Shown in pieces: positions 23,472 through 34,578 of a DNA stretch of 64,000 bases. The DNA is taken from contig OX327696.1 in assembly GCA_946807835.1 (NCBI GenBank), forward strand, positions 2,554,501 to 2,618,500, in the 5' to 3' direction. Made by a program: the position numbers and the translations under genes. Under the pieces are notes generated by a model, which ran no database searches, was not told the DNA's origin, and worked only from the letters and a program-made list of their open reading frames with translations. Source of the DNA: Ailanthus altissimus. Lineage: Eukaryota > Streptophyta > Magnoliopsida > Sapindales > Simaroubaceae. How positions within the stretch are numbered: the stretch's first letter is position 1; every line of letters begins with the position of its first letter.

Positions 23472-24809
23472 TGATTGAGTGCTATACTATAGTAGCTAAG
23501 CGCAAGTGTACGCTATCGTATCAAGTAATATAGAATTTTAAGTCCAGATATCGATCCCACATGGACTATGCAATCTAATTCTATAAATCAAGTACTAAAA
23601 TTATACCTACTTAACTTTTATTTAGAAAACTATAATCTTGGATTTATTTAACTCTATCAATTAAATTAAACAAAAGCAAAGAGTAGAATTCACAAATAAA
23701 GATAATCTAGGGTTTTGACTCGTCCCCTAGTATTTCATTGGATTCATTAACCACTTAGTTAATCCCTTAATACCAATTGATTGGCTTAGACACTAATCTC
23801 ATCACAAGCCTTTGTTGATGGTCAAGTGACTATATTCCGCATTCTAACAATCACCTATATATCTATGGTAATCAAATCAGAATGTAATTCATTAAGATCA
23901 AGTCTAAATTATACCATATATGCCACCTAGGTATATGTCTATCCTAGATAGAACTCATAGTTATTACCCTATGATCATACATTAAACTACCCTAGGCTAA
24001 ACACATGAATCCCTTTGTCGAGTTCATCATGGTTCCTCAATCATTTAAAATATTGATCAGGTATAATGAAAGCATTAAACACAAGATAGAATGAATCAAT
24101 TGAATTTATCAAGTTCATAAACTAAAATTTAACACAATCCAAATTCATACTAGGTTTACATAGTCTAACCCTAGATGAAAAAATTAACCTATCACAAAAC
24201 CAAAAGTATCAAACCAATTTATAAATATCAACAAGAAAAAGAACATAATGATAAATAAAGAGAAGAAAAACTAATCAAAGTAACTCTTTGATGTGCTTCT
24301 CCCTCAATCTTGACTTGAAGTTTGAATCTTGATCTTGGTTCTTCAATCTTTGGCTTTGATCTTTGATTTGTGTTGTGAATTCTCTCTCTAAGTTTTTGCC
24401 TCTTTTCTCTCTCTTTTTCTTCCTTTTTTTTTCCCTTAGGGTTTTTGGCTTTCTATTTATAGGTTTTTGTCTTCAAAACATTGTTTACAAGTCACTGTAG
24501 CAAAACGTTATTTATGGGTACTGTAGCAAAATACTGTTTCTGACATTGTTCACTGCATTGAGTGCTACGGCGCTCAGCTACTGACCTGGGCGCCGCGGCG
24601 CCCAACCACTTGCTGCGCTACTTTCATATTTTGTGCGTAACTTCTTCGTTTGATATCCGATTCGCCTTCTGTTTGTTCCTATATGTCACATTTTCTGTTG
24701 TGCATCTATTTGTGATCAAAATATACAATTAAATAGCCAAATAGTTATGATTTGGAGTAAAATACGAGAGTTAGGTACAAATAATAATATTACTTTTACG
24801 CCTTTATCA
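23472..24809 (-). repeat. 3' LTR of the Athila-like element (complete)
   Basis: 1,338 bp with TG...CA ends. A reversed TATA-like box (TCTATTTATAGG) is at about 24452. GC-rich palindromes at 24561-24606 lie upstream of it in the element's own orientation. Confidence 0.92.
24561..24606. promoter_or_regulatory. GCGC-core palindromes in LTR U3
   Basis: 'TGCTACGGCGCTC' and 'GGGCGCCGCGGCGCCC' stand out in otherwise AT-rich LTR. They lie about 200-250 bp from the LTR's 5' end and about 100-150 bp upstream of its TATA-like box. A regulatory role is inferred only from position and recurrence in other LTRs. Confidence 0.5.
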
Positions 24810-24810
24810 A

Positions 24811-24826
24811 ATACCCCCAAACTTAA
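24811..24826 (-). other. Polypurine tract of the Athila-like element
   Basis: On the - strand it reads TTTGGGGGTATT directly before the 3' LTR. Similar 'acccccaaactta' copies recur near 25498 and 26175. Confidence 0.75.
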
Positions 24827-26559
24827 GACTTTGCTCGTCCTCGAGAAAAGAAAAGAAAGACATTCACAACTTATTCATGACTCAAAAATACAAATTAAAA
24901 ATTAAAAATAAGTTTTAGTTGATTAAACAATCATCATAGTCTCAAATTAAGGCTGTTAAAAATAATACAATGCTCTTCAGAAATCAATAAACAACTTTCA
25001 ACAATCCTCATACCATTGATCAAGTACTTCATTCTCCTTTATAAATGATCACTTGTGCGTGTGTGTAATAAACAAGTAATTAGATAAATAGAACATAAAT
25101 TTACTCAATATTTAAGAAAGTACATAAATATGATGTCTTAGTATATTTTCAATTATAACACTACCATAAGCTTGCTTTTCATACTACTCTCCACTAATGT
25201 AGAAATACATATGTTTAGGGATCTATTTAGGACTTTAATTAGCTTGTAATGTAAGGTTAAGGTAAATGTGAGATATAAAGATATATATATAAAGTGCAAA
25301 TCACACCATTAACACCTAGACTTTACTTAGAAACTTCTTGATTCCTTCTCTTCCTTGATTATTCATCTCTTCCCCCAAAACTTATGCTATTCCCATTTTT
25401 CTTTTAATCCCTTTTACAAAGAATTTCTTCTTTTTCTTAAGCTGGGGGTATTATGCATTTAAACATTTCTTTTTTTCTTTTTTCTTTTTGGTTATGTACC
25501 CCCAAACTTAGAATGATACGCACATTCAAGACTTATTGCTTTTCATTGCAGTACCCTTCTTTAATACATCCACAACCTTCTTCATTTTAAGAATATTTCT
25601 AAGTAAACTCAAGGTTTATGGTGTTACCGGTAGATTTTAGGATAAGTAAACTCAAAGTCTTTAGACTTGTAATGTGGTTAAATAAAAAAATGGGTAATTA
25701 GGCTCAAAAGGGGTGACTAGGGATAAATTTACATATAAAGTAGGCTCGAAAAGGCTCAAACGGTCCAAAGATGGCCTAATGTCATTTTCCTAAGCATATG
25801 AATTCTAGGATTTCGCCTCAAGTAGTAATCAAGCAAGTTCTAGAGTATTGGTCTTCGAGACTGTGGTGTACTACTTAAGCATGAATAACTCTATGCAAAA
25901 AATTCAACTAACACATGCTTATTTTAATGTGCTCAAGAATAAGTGATCAAAAATAAGCTTGAAATCAGTTTAAGATTCATGATATAAAAATTATCTCAAG
26001 CCTCTATTATTTCCTAAAAACTTATGAAAATAAATTCAGCAAATATTTTATTTCTTATCATAGACTAATGATAATCATCTCAACCAAAACTTAACAACCT
26101 AAAAAAAAAAATTTACTCCACAAGACAACCAACCAATATAAGCAGCAAAATAAACACAAAAAAGTATGTTTTCTACCCCCAAACTTAAATTAGAAATTGT
26201 CCTCAATGTCTAAAAATAAACTTAAAAGTAAGAAAAACTCCCATGGTAGATGAAGTTGAAGCAATGCAACGTTGTTGTCCATTGATTTGACTGCGGTATT
26301 CCTTTACTTCTAACGCTTGAAATTGCTTTAGCTGCTTTCTTGAATGCTTGACTTGCCGATTTTAATCCTAAAAGAAACAAAGAAACTAACATAAATAAAA
26401 CTGAAAATAAGCTAATGAAAATTAAAAATTTACTTGGGTTGCCTTCCAATAAGCGCTTGATTTAACGCCGTCGGCTTGGCGGGGCTCTTTCTACTCTTAT
26501 GGAGGATCAAAATCAATGGTGAAAAGCATCTTTATATGTGAGCTTGTTAGGATTTCTTT

Positions 26560-28410
26560 CTTTTAGCTTTCACATCTTCTTTATTTGATCTTGGGCAGTA
26601 ACTTGTTCCTCTTTCTCCTCGTGTTTCTCTGAAAAAACTTGAATCTTAGACCGGTGAAGTGTCTCTTTTGTGCCCGTCTCTTTGATCCTATCATTGTACT
26701 GCTTCTTTTTCTTCTTCTTCTTTCTTTCCTTTCTATGCCTTAACGCCTTCTTTTTTATGTGAGGATTCAACATCTCCATGTCTTTAAGCTCTTTGGTGTT
26801 TGATGGCACTACATTAATGCTACAACAGTCAAGTAACATAGTGCGCATGGGTTGATTCTGCTCTTTGTTACTAGTATTTTCTACTGTGTTGCCACTTTTT
26901 GCACTTTAGAATGTTGTTGCATTTTAATACCAGTTTTTGCACGTTCCATTATTGAGAATTCTGCACTTTTCTGAGATTCTGCACTATTTTCTGGACTGGT
27001 ATGCTGCTGATTTTTTGTTTCAACATTTGTTTGACACCTCTGTAGCCTTTGAAGAAAAGGAATAAGCGGTCTATATGGTTGTACTTTATTTTTCTACACT
27101 TCATTCTCTTTTATACTTGGTTGTGGTGGTATAGATGTATCTTCTTGTAAGATCTCACCGCACCTCAAGTTGATGGCTTGGCACAGCTCTACATTCTCTT
27201 TTGAATTTGTCTCAGTATCGATTGGTAAAGTGCTCTGAGGTCTTCTATAAATTGCAGTAGCAAGTTGTCCCATTTGAACTTCTAAATTTTTCAAAGATGC
27301 TGAATGATTCTGTAGGATGGCATCATTGGACTTCATATATTGCATAAACATGTCTTCCAATGTCGGCTTCTTTTCCTGTGGTGGTGAAAATCCTGGGGGA
27401 TTCATTGGTTTAAATGACTCCTCTTGGTTGTAATGCCAAAAGAAGTTAGGATGATCTCTCTACCTCGGATTGTAGGAATTTGATTGTGGGATAGGTTGTT
27501 GACGATTAAAATTGCCCACATAATTTGCTGCTTTCATGCACTGCCCATTCATGTGGTTATCACTACAAAAGTCGCATGTCACTTGTCGAGTTTTGACATT
27601 ATTCAATGTATCAAACTTCTTAGATAAAGTATTGATTTGAGCTATCAATGCATTGAATGTGTCAATTTCATATATATCGGCAACTCTCTTGGGTGTAACT
27701 CTTTCTGCTGGCCATTAGTAACTGTTTGACGCCATATCTTCTAATAGATCATAAGCCTCATCTATAGACTTATTCATTAAAGCTCCTCTAGCAGCGGCAT
27801 CTACAATAGTCCTCAAGTGGCCTACTAATCCATTATAGAACGTTTGGACTAATAGCTATTTAGGAACTCCATGATGAGGACACTTCCTCAACATGTCCTT
27901 GAAGCACTCCCATGCCTCATACAATGACTCTTCATCAATCTGATTGAATGAGGTGATGTCATTTCTCATCTTTGCTGTCTTTGCTGGTGGAAAGAACTTG
28001 ACTAAGAACTTCTGCGCTAAATCTTCCCACGTCGATATGGATCCTAACGGCAATGACATCAACCAACTCTTAGCTCTATCCCTTAAAGAGAAAGGAAATA
28101 ATCTCAATTTAATGGCATCGTCGGAGACTCCGTTGTATTTAAAGGTATCACAAATTTCCAAGAAGTTTATGATATGCATGTTAGGATCGTCATTGGGGGC
28201 TCCGCTGAACTGTACAGTTTCTTTCAACATCTGAATAATATTCAGCTTGATCTCAAAGTTATTAGCGTTGATGGTTGGTCGTCGAATACTAGACTGAACA
28301 CCACTTGTAGTTAGGATAGCATACTCTTTCAAAGCTTTCTGTGGTATCATAGGCTCAAACACAGGATTATTGATATCATCATTATTTTCCTCCATAGTAT
28401 AAACTGTCAA
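26560..28410 (-). pseudogene. Athila-type Gag, degraded in its second half
   Basis: The ATG at 28408-28410 opens a 184-codon frame (to 27856) containing the retrotransposon Gag domain: 'LKETVQFSGAPNDDPNMH', 'RLFPFSLRDRAKSWLMSLP', 'WEDLAQKFLVKFFPPAKT', 'CFKDMLRKCPHHGVP'. A stop ends it. Downstream fragments continue the same protein: 27460-27648 with 'CDFCSDNHMNGQC' (zinc-finger-like), 27094-27405 with 'LEDMFMQYMKSNDAILQN' and 'LEVQMGQLA', and 26570-26848, a Lys-rich tail. This order matches plant Athila Gag. No pol follows. Confidence 0.9.
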
Positions 28411-28524
28411 AGCAAAATAAAAAGAAAATCAAAGTAAAAAGAAGAAGATAAAACAAAAATAAAAATTTGAATTAAAAGTAAGTAGCTTGGTAGTAGTATT
28501 AATCTAAAGAATAGATAAAACTAG

Positions 28525-28542
28525 TCCCCGGCAACGGCGCCA
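28525..28542 (-). other. Primer-binding site, tRNA-Asp type
   Basis: On the - strand it reads TGGCGCCGTTGCCGGGGA, complementary to the 3' end of plant tRNA-Asp. It sits between the right LTR and gag, as expected for Athila-type elements. Confidence 0.9.
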
Positions 28543-28553
28543 AAAACTTGGAC

Positions 28554-29168
28554 AAATTCATAAAGATCAACAAGAACAAGAGCATAATGATAAAGAAAGA
28601 GAAGAAAAAATAATCAAAGTGACTCATTGATGTGCTTCTCCCTCAATCTTGACTTGAAGCTTGAATCTTGATCTTGGTTCTTCAATCTTTGACTTTGATC
28701 TTTGATTTGTGTTGTGAATTCTCGCTATAAGTTTTTACCTCTTTTCTCTCTTTTTTTCTTCTTTTTTTTTTCCCTTAGAGTTTTTGCCTTTCTATTTATA
28801 GGTTTTTGTCTTCAAAATATTGTTCACAAGTCACTATAACAAAATACTATTTACGGGTACTGTAGAAAAATACTGTTTCAATACTGTTCACCGCATTAAG
28901 CGCCGCGGCGCTTATTGTGGGCGCTATAGCGCTCAGCTATTGACCTGGGCGCCACGGTGCCCAACCACTTGTTGTGCTACTTTCATATTTTGTGCGTAAC
29001 TTCTTCGTTTGATATCCGATTCACCTTCCGTTTGTTCCTATACGTCACATTTTCTGTTGTACATCTATTTGTGATCAAAATCCACAATTAAATAGCCAAA
29101 TAGTTATGATTTAGAGTAAAATACAAAAGTTAGGTACAAATAATAATATTACTTTTATGCCTCTATCA
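28554..29168 (-). repeat. 5' LTR of the Athila-like element (truncated)
   Basis: Aligns with 24211-24809 of the left LTR. About 740 bp at the primer-site side are deleted, with the break near 'aaaacttggacaaattc'. GC-rich palindromes at 28897-28972 are kept ('AGCGCCGCGGCGCT', 'GGGCGCTATAGCGCTC'). Confidence 0.9.
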
Positions 29169-29173
29169 ATTAC

Positions 29174-30029
29174 CTCTACCAAAAACACTTGAACTTCCAA
29201 GATTATTAAATCCATCAGTGGTATTGTTATGACTCACATAATAGCCAGATTGACTATTATTAATATAACCTCTTCCAGCTCCATTAAACATCCTCTTCTT
29301 TTGTGTTTTCTAAGAAAAATGTGCTGCAAAACCAACTTGATTCTCACTTTTTCCAGAATTTTGCAAGATTCTACTTTCTTGTGTCAAGAGCATACTATAA
29401 GCCTCATTTAAGCTGATTTTTCCAAGTTTACTTGTAATTAGCACTACTACAAAATCATATTTTGATCCTACACCTATAATCAAGTATTCAACAAATTCTT
29501 CTTCTTCTATAGGACAACCAGCAAGGGTTAATTCATCAACTAAACTCTTAACCTTCAGAAAGTAATCTGACATGGTTAAAGAGCCTTTATTAACTGTTGC
29601 TAATCTTTTCTTTAATTGAATTAAATGAGCCTTAGATTCATATCCAAATTATCTTTCAACTAAAAGCCATAACTCTCTGGCTGTTTGACTGTCGATGACT
29701 AAACACAGTATTTAATCATGTATTGTAGAGAAAAGCCAGCTCAACAACAGTTGATCATTCTTGATCTAAGCTTCATAATCTAGATTTTCTATTACTTTTG
29801 TAGATGTGTCTTGTTCAAATACTCTCAAAAACTGATCTAGTGCTTTCTTGACTCTATTAACAAAATTCTCAAGTCTATTTCCATGAATTGTAATGATAAC
29901 TTGAGACCTCCACACCACATAATTTGTCCTAGTAAGTTTCACAGTTGAAGGAAATGAGTAGTTTGAGTTTACAAAGGAACTTATATTCAAAGATGCAAGA
30001 TTGATGCTTGAACTACTGGTGTTGGCCAT
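29174..30029 (-). pseudogene. Copia gag N-terminal region, decayed
   Basis: The start codon at 30027-30029 lies 19 nt from the primer site. 'VKLTRTNYVVWRSQV' is the conserved N-terminal Copia Gag block. A later fragment at 29310-29573 carries 'YFLKVKSLVDELTLAG' and 'LGKISLNEAYSMLL'. Stops separate the two. The gene is cut by the Athila-like insertion and resumes at 23466. Confidence 0.9.
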
Positions 30030-30036
30030 GATTGTA

Positions 30037-30048
30037 GCTCTAATACCA
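30037..30048 (-). other. Primer-binding site, tRNA-iMet type
   Basis: TGGTATTAGAGC on the - strand, one base from the TGGTATCAGAGC consensus, abutting the 5' LTR. It fixes the LTR edge at 30049. Confidence 0.9.
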
Positions 30049-30372
30049 TATAAGAACTGTGTTTGGCTGAATAGAAAGTGAATAGAAATGCAAAGAAGCA
30101 AAGAGAATTTTATTAATTGAAAGACCTCAATGACTAAAGACTTATTACTTGTATTTATACTCAAAGTTTGTAACTAATTATACACGTGTCCCTTGATCCA
30201 TGATTTTAGTTAACTATCTAACAACCTTAACCAATTTACAACATTCTAACTACTCATTAATCCATGCTGGCACTCCAGGCAATTGCAGCAGCTGGATCAA
30301 TTGCATCCATGCTGGCACTCCAGACAATTGCAGTAGCTGGCACTCCAGACAGTTGCAGCATTCCTTCCAATA
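30049..30372 (-). repeat. 5' LTR of Copia element, with subrepeat expansion
   Basis: 324 bp against 261 bp in the partner. The difference comes mainly from extra copies of a ~20-bp unit (gctggcactccagacaattg) between 30267 and 30360. Confidence 0.9.
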
Positions 30373-30377
30373 CCGAG

Positions 30378-33056
30378 TAAAAGAAAAGTTGAGAATCCGT
30401 TGTTGTATGAAGTTAATGAAAAAAGATGACGTAATGGCACTAGAGGACGATGGGTTATTGAACAAGACTTCGGAGAGGGGGGTTCAGGTTCTTCTTCTCA
30501 CCCAGTTGTTGATAGAATCCTTCAAACTCCTATTCTCGTAGAATAAAAAATTTCTCCAACGGCAGACCCTATTGAGGAACAGGACTGCCGCTCGTCATGA
30601 TGCTATTTTGTTGGAATGTCTGGGGATTGGGTAACACCTGAACATTCCAGGTTCTGTGTCGTGGAATCAAAGAGTATTGCCCAAATTTAGTTTTTCTCAG
30701 TGAAACACTTGTTAATCATCATTGTACTGAAAAACTTTGAGTGCAGCTCTAGTTTCAGGGAAAAATGGTGGTGGATAAGGTTGGACGAAGTGGTGGTTTG
30801 GCGCTGCTCGGTCTGAAAATATTTCTATTCAGTTGATGTATTTTTCTTATTTTCATATTGGTGTACAGGTACTGTCTAATCATAATAAGCATTGGTGTTT
30901 CACGGGGTTATATGGCCATCCAGATGCATCACAATAAATTCACACGTGGACACTGTTGCTCCGTCTGCGTGCTATGTCACAACTCCCTTGGCTTTGTGGG
31001 GGTGACTTGAATGAAATACTCGACCATAAGGAAAAAAACAGGGGGGTGTCCCTTGCCCTGACTATTTGCTGCGGAATTTCTGTTCCGGTTTGGTAGATTT
31101 TGGGTACTCTGGGCCTCCTTTTACTTGGTGTAATTGACAAGCTGATGATAGATTCATTAAGCAGAGGATTGACTGTTTATTGTGCTCTCCTGGATGGGTT
31201 TCCATTTTTCGATATTCAATTTTCAGACATCTAGAATATTGAGGCTCTGACCATCGGCCATTACTTCTTGAATTTTCAGAGAGTCGATGCTTTGCAAAGT
31301 TTGCTCTATTGCTTCATCGCCAGTTTCAGTTTGAGGCTATGTGGACGGATGAACCAGAATGCGAGGACCTTATCCGAAATAATTGGGTGCGAAATGACAA
31401 ATCTTTATTTTCTATGCAATCTTGCATTCATCAGTTGGGCTCCCATTTACATAGATGAAATATCGGTATGATTACAGGCAGTTAGCAAATGGCATCGCGG
31501 CTACAAAGCGCCAGATGGAGCTTCTGAATAATAGCATTTCCAGTTCAAATTGGGTGCAACTCTGGCGCTTGGAGAGTAAACTTGAGGCTTTGCATTGTAA
31601 GCAGGAAAAATTTTGGCCTCAAAGATCCTGTTCCTCGTGGCTTAACCCGTTACTTCCATTTTAGGGCTTCATCTCGAAAAAAGAACCACATTGCAGGATT
31701 GTTTGATCAGGCCTATTGCTGGCATGCGAATGAAGACCGCGTTGCTCATATCTTCAATGACCATTTTGCAAATTTATTTACAACCTCACAACCCTCTAAG
31801 GACGATATTACTGATGTGGTTAATTGTATTGATCTTTGTTTATCGGATTCTAGTAAAACTCAATTGGATATTCCTTTTTCAGGAGATGAAGTTCACAAAG
31901 CTTTATTCCAGATGAATCCTACCAAAGCTCTAGGAAAATATGGTCTGCCATCCCTCTTCTATCAGAAGTATTGACATATTGTAGGCGCAGATGTTACTGA
32001 AGCGTGCTTAGATTTTTTGAAAGGCAATGGCAGTTTTTCATCCCTCAATGATACTCTCATTGCCCTCATACCAAAAGGTGATAGCCCTCAGCTTATTTTC
32101 GGCCCATTAGTTTGTGCAATATTTGTACAAGATCATCTCTAAGGTGCTGACTAATAGATTGAGATGTGTTCTGAAGGATTTTATTTCCGACTCTCAGAGT
32201 AATTTTGTTCAGGGACGCCTGATCACAGACAATGCCATTATTGGCTTTGAATGCATCCACCAGATCAGATGGCAGGGGAAAACTTCTATGGGACATTTCG
32301 CACTAAAATTGGATATGGCTAAGCCTTATGATCGTGTGGAGTGGCCTTTTCTCCTGGCTGTTATGACGAAAGTGGGTTTCACTAACAAATGGTGTAATTT
32401 GGTTTTCAATTGTATTTCCTCAGTGACATATTCTTTACTTGTTAATGGAAAGCAATATGGTTCTCTTCAGCCATCTCGGGGTCTAGGCAAGGTGATCCCT
32501 TATCGCACTATTTGTTTATCATTTGTGCTGAAGGCTCATCATCTTTATTTCGAAAGGCTGAACGTGAAGGGATACTCACTGGTTTTCAATGTGGACGCTT
32601 TGGATCAACGTTATCTCACTTATTCTTTGCGGACGATAGCCTCATATGCTCTAAAGCGTTTGTTTCTGAGTGCTCTACTATCCAACTTACACTTGACCAG
32701 TATTTGAAGGCATCCAGACAGCTTGTTAATTTTTCCAAATCAGCCATTTGTTTTGGTCCTATGGTCCCAGAGCCAGTCTGTATCAAATAGTACAAAACCT
32801 TGGTGTTCAACGAGTAATTTTCCATGCTAAGTATCTCGGCTTACCATGGATTATTGGTCGCCACAAGATTTCTCTTTTTTCAAAAGCTCGTGATAAGATT
32901 TGGGGTAAGCTGAAGGGTTGGGAATCAAAGCTGTTCTCCACTGCAGGCAAGGAAATCCTCATTAAAGCTGTCATTCAATTTATTCCAGCTTATGCCATAA
33001 ATTTTTTCAAGCTTCCTGCAGGTTTAATTAATGAAATACATAAATTGCGGGTTTCA
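30378..33056 (+). pseudogene. LINE ORF2: endonuclease and reverse transcriptase, decayed
   Basis: ORF2 probably starts at 30597: 'MMLFCWNVWGLGNT' followed by a stop, matching the family's endonuclease start. Later frames give endonuclease pieces ('DDRFIKQRIDCLLCSPGW' near 31150). RT follows: 'FQMNPTKALGKYGLPSLFYQKY' (31582-31974), 'KVLTNRLRCVLKDFISDSQ' and 'LKLDMAKPYDRVEW' (32114-32707), then 'FADDSLICS' (32512-32790), the catalytic A/YxDD box. 'SKARDKIWGKLKGWESKLFS' (32748-33055) is the post-RT segment. Similarity ends near 33056. In the family ORF2 nicks DNA and copies the element RNA onto it. Many stops; inactive. Confidence 0.88.
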
Positions 33057-33310
33057 AAGCATCACGAATCTTCAACATAAACCCATACAAGAACAAAATA
33101 AGTAACAAAAATTATCAATTTTTGAAAGAAAAAAAATACAAAAACTTAGAAGTTAACTTAAAACTCACCTTTAAGTTGCATTTGGCTATGTGGCCTACTG
33201 ACAGCATGGCGTGCAGGGCGGTAGAGCAGCGGCTATGTTGATTTTGCATTAGACAATGGTGTGCGGGCTAAGGAGAGAGACGCAAGAGATGAACATATAG
33301 AATTGAGAAG
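33057..33310. other. Spacer between LINE and LTR array
   Basis: No feature supported. The last five bases (AGAAG, 33306-33310) may be the left target-site duplication of the array's founding element; the right counterpart would be AAAAG at 40314-40318 (4/5 match). Confidence 0.4.
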
Positions 33311-34287
33311 TGTTGGAAAATTGACAATTCAACAATTTTGGTTGGACAAGAATTGAGATGAATACCAAAGTGGAGAGTCACAAGAAGTCTAAAATGTGTG
33401 GGACACGTATGGAGAAGTCTAGGACGTGTGGGACACGAAAGGGGAAGTGAAACGGGACTCAAAGACACAAAGGAAGAAGGAATTCGTGGGGAGCTTCCAG
33501 CGCTGCGGCGCTCAAAACAGAAGACCAATGCCCCAGCGCTGGGTCATCAGTGCCACAGCGTTGGACGCGAGAAGGGACAGCGCCGCAGCGCCCAAGGACG
33601 AGCGCTGCAGCGCCAGTACGTATGGAGAAGTCCGTTTTGGCTCAGGATTTCAAGTTTTGGGAAGTTTTTGACTTCTAAAATAAGTGGACTCTTACTCCAA
33701 CAAGGAATAGGGTTTGTAGGCACGAAATATATCCTATATAAACACTTGTAAACCCTTGATTAAGATTAAACATCTAAGGTTTCAAGATGTAACCATAAGA
33801 GAGAATAGAGGAGCTAGGTAGGCACTAAGTGCGTGGTGTACTAGGGTGTAACCTTGGGGGCTGTTTTCTTCTTTAGGTTCTTTGAGTGAATAAAAGAGAA
33901 ACACCATAGATCTTTTAGGGTTAGATGCTCGGGCTATTCTTGTGTTTCTTGTAAAAATCTCTTATGAGGAGATACGAAGAGGTCTTAGGGATACTAAGGG
34001 GTCTTGTGGGATCATTGATGATGTAAGAAGATACTTTGTGATCTATTTCAATGGGAAAAAGCTGGATCATGGATCCTCCGTGGACGTAGGTAATTTGGGT
34101 TGAACCACGTATATCTTGTGTCTTGTGATTGGTTTGTTTTCTTTATCTTTATTGGTGTGTTAATCTTATGTGTTCTTACTTATGGTGAGAGTTATAGTTT
34201 TCTGTTGCGCAAAGGGTATCAAAATTGTGGCTTAGTTAATGTCATAAGGGTGTCAAATTGAAGTGTACGGCTTGATATCCCTTAACA
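33311..34287 (+). repeat. LTR1 of the array, apparently a solo (chimeric) LTR
   Basis: Starts TGTTGGAAAATTGAC and ends TATCCCTTAACA. Its 5' end differs from LTR2/3 (TGTTGAAAAATTGG), but its 3' end matches them and not the 5' LTR end (CCCTCAACA) at 35066. A TATA-like CTATATAAAC is at about 33734. Confidence 0.85.
33496..33617. promoter_or_regulatory. Array of GCGC-core palindromes in U3 of LTR1
   Basis: Five GC-rich sites in 120 bp: AGCGCTGCGGCGCT, CCAGCGCTGGG, CAGCGTTGG, AGCGCCGCAGCGCC, AGCGCTGCAGCGCC. They lie 185-306 bp into the LTR and upstream of the TATA-like box. Copies occur at 36446-36564 and 39459-39577. Confidence 0.55.
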
Positions 34288-34572
34288 AAAAGAGAACATA
34301 ATAAAAGACTCAAAAGTCAAAGATCAGAAGAGGAAGAAAGTAGAAGAACCAAAACATATGTATTAAAATGATGCGTTTTAAAGAAGACCAAAACGGTATC
34401 GTTTTGAGCTACTTTTTAGTTTTTCTGAAAAAAATAATCAAAATGACATCGTTTTAAAATTTATTTTTTTAAGATTTATTTAATTAAAAGATTCTTGGAT
34501 TAGATCAAAAATTTTGTGAAATCAATTGAATCACCCATAAAAGAGTCATGATCAACTCCTAAACTGACTACT

Positions 34573-34578
34573 TGTACT
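34573..34578. repeat. Duplication junction microhomology TGTACT
   Basis: H ends ...CTTGTACT and the LTR has GGTGTACTAGGG. The junction here and at 37586-37591 joins them; at 40599-40604 H instead continues into unique DNA (TACTTGGATG). Confidence 0.88.

Larger units (their letters stand above)
23472..29168 (-). mobile_element. Gag-only Athila-like Ty3 element nested in Copia
   Basis: 5,697 bp, starting TGATTGAGTGC and ending CCTCTATCA, flanked by ATTAC at 23467-23471 and 29169-29173. The left LTR (23472-24809) is complete. The right LTR keeps only its last ~615 bp. An 18-nt tRNA-Asp primer site and an Athila-type gag are present, but there are no protease, RT or integrase domains, so it is non-autonomous. 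The polypurine tract is at about 24811-24826 (TTTGGGGGTATT on the - strand). Confidence 0.93.
19515..30372 (-). mobile_element. Copia element inserted in the LINE, itself carrying a nested element
   Basis: The footprint starts TATAAGAACC and ends CCAATA. It is flanked by CCGAG at 19510-19514 and 30373-30377. LTRs are 19515-19775 and 30049-30372. A primer-binding site (TGGTATTAGAGC, one change from the tRNA-iMet consensus) abuts the 5' LTR on the - strand. Gag, zinc knuckle, protease, integrase, RT and RNase H fragments follow in Copia order. Removing the nested insertion (23472-29168 plus its TSD) leaves about 5.2 kb, a normal Copia size. The LTR ends are TA...TA instead of TG...CA. Confidence 0.93.
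18110..33056 (+). mobile_element. Plant LINE (non-LTR retrotransposon), split and 3'-truncated
   Basis: ORF1 (DUF4283 plus zinc knuckle) lies at 18152-19509, and ORF1's tail and ORF2 resume at 30378 after a 10.9-kb Copia insertion flanked by CCGAG. ORF2 has the endonuclease start near 30597 and reverse transcriptase up to about 33056, where LINE similarity stops before the end of the RT region. LINEs are usually 5'-truncated; this one keeps its 5' half and loses its 3' end, which implies later rearrangement. Both ends are approximate. Confidence 0.8.

Noticed and set aside
33398..33751. Arg-rich open frames repeated three times (also 36345-36630 and 39358-39643)
   Set aside because: They lie over the GC-rich palindromes of LTR U3 on both strands; LTR sequence, not genes.
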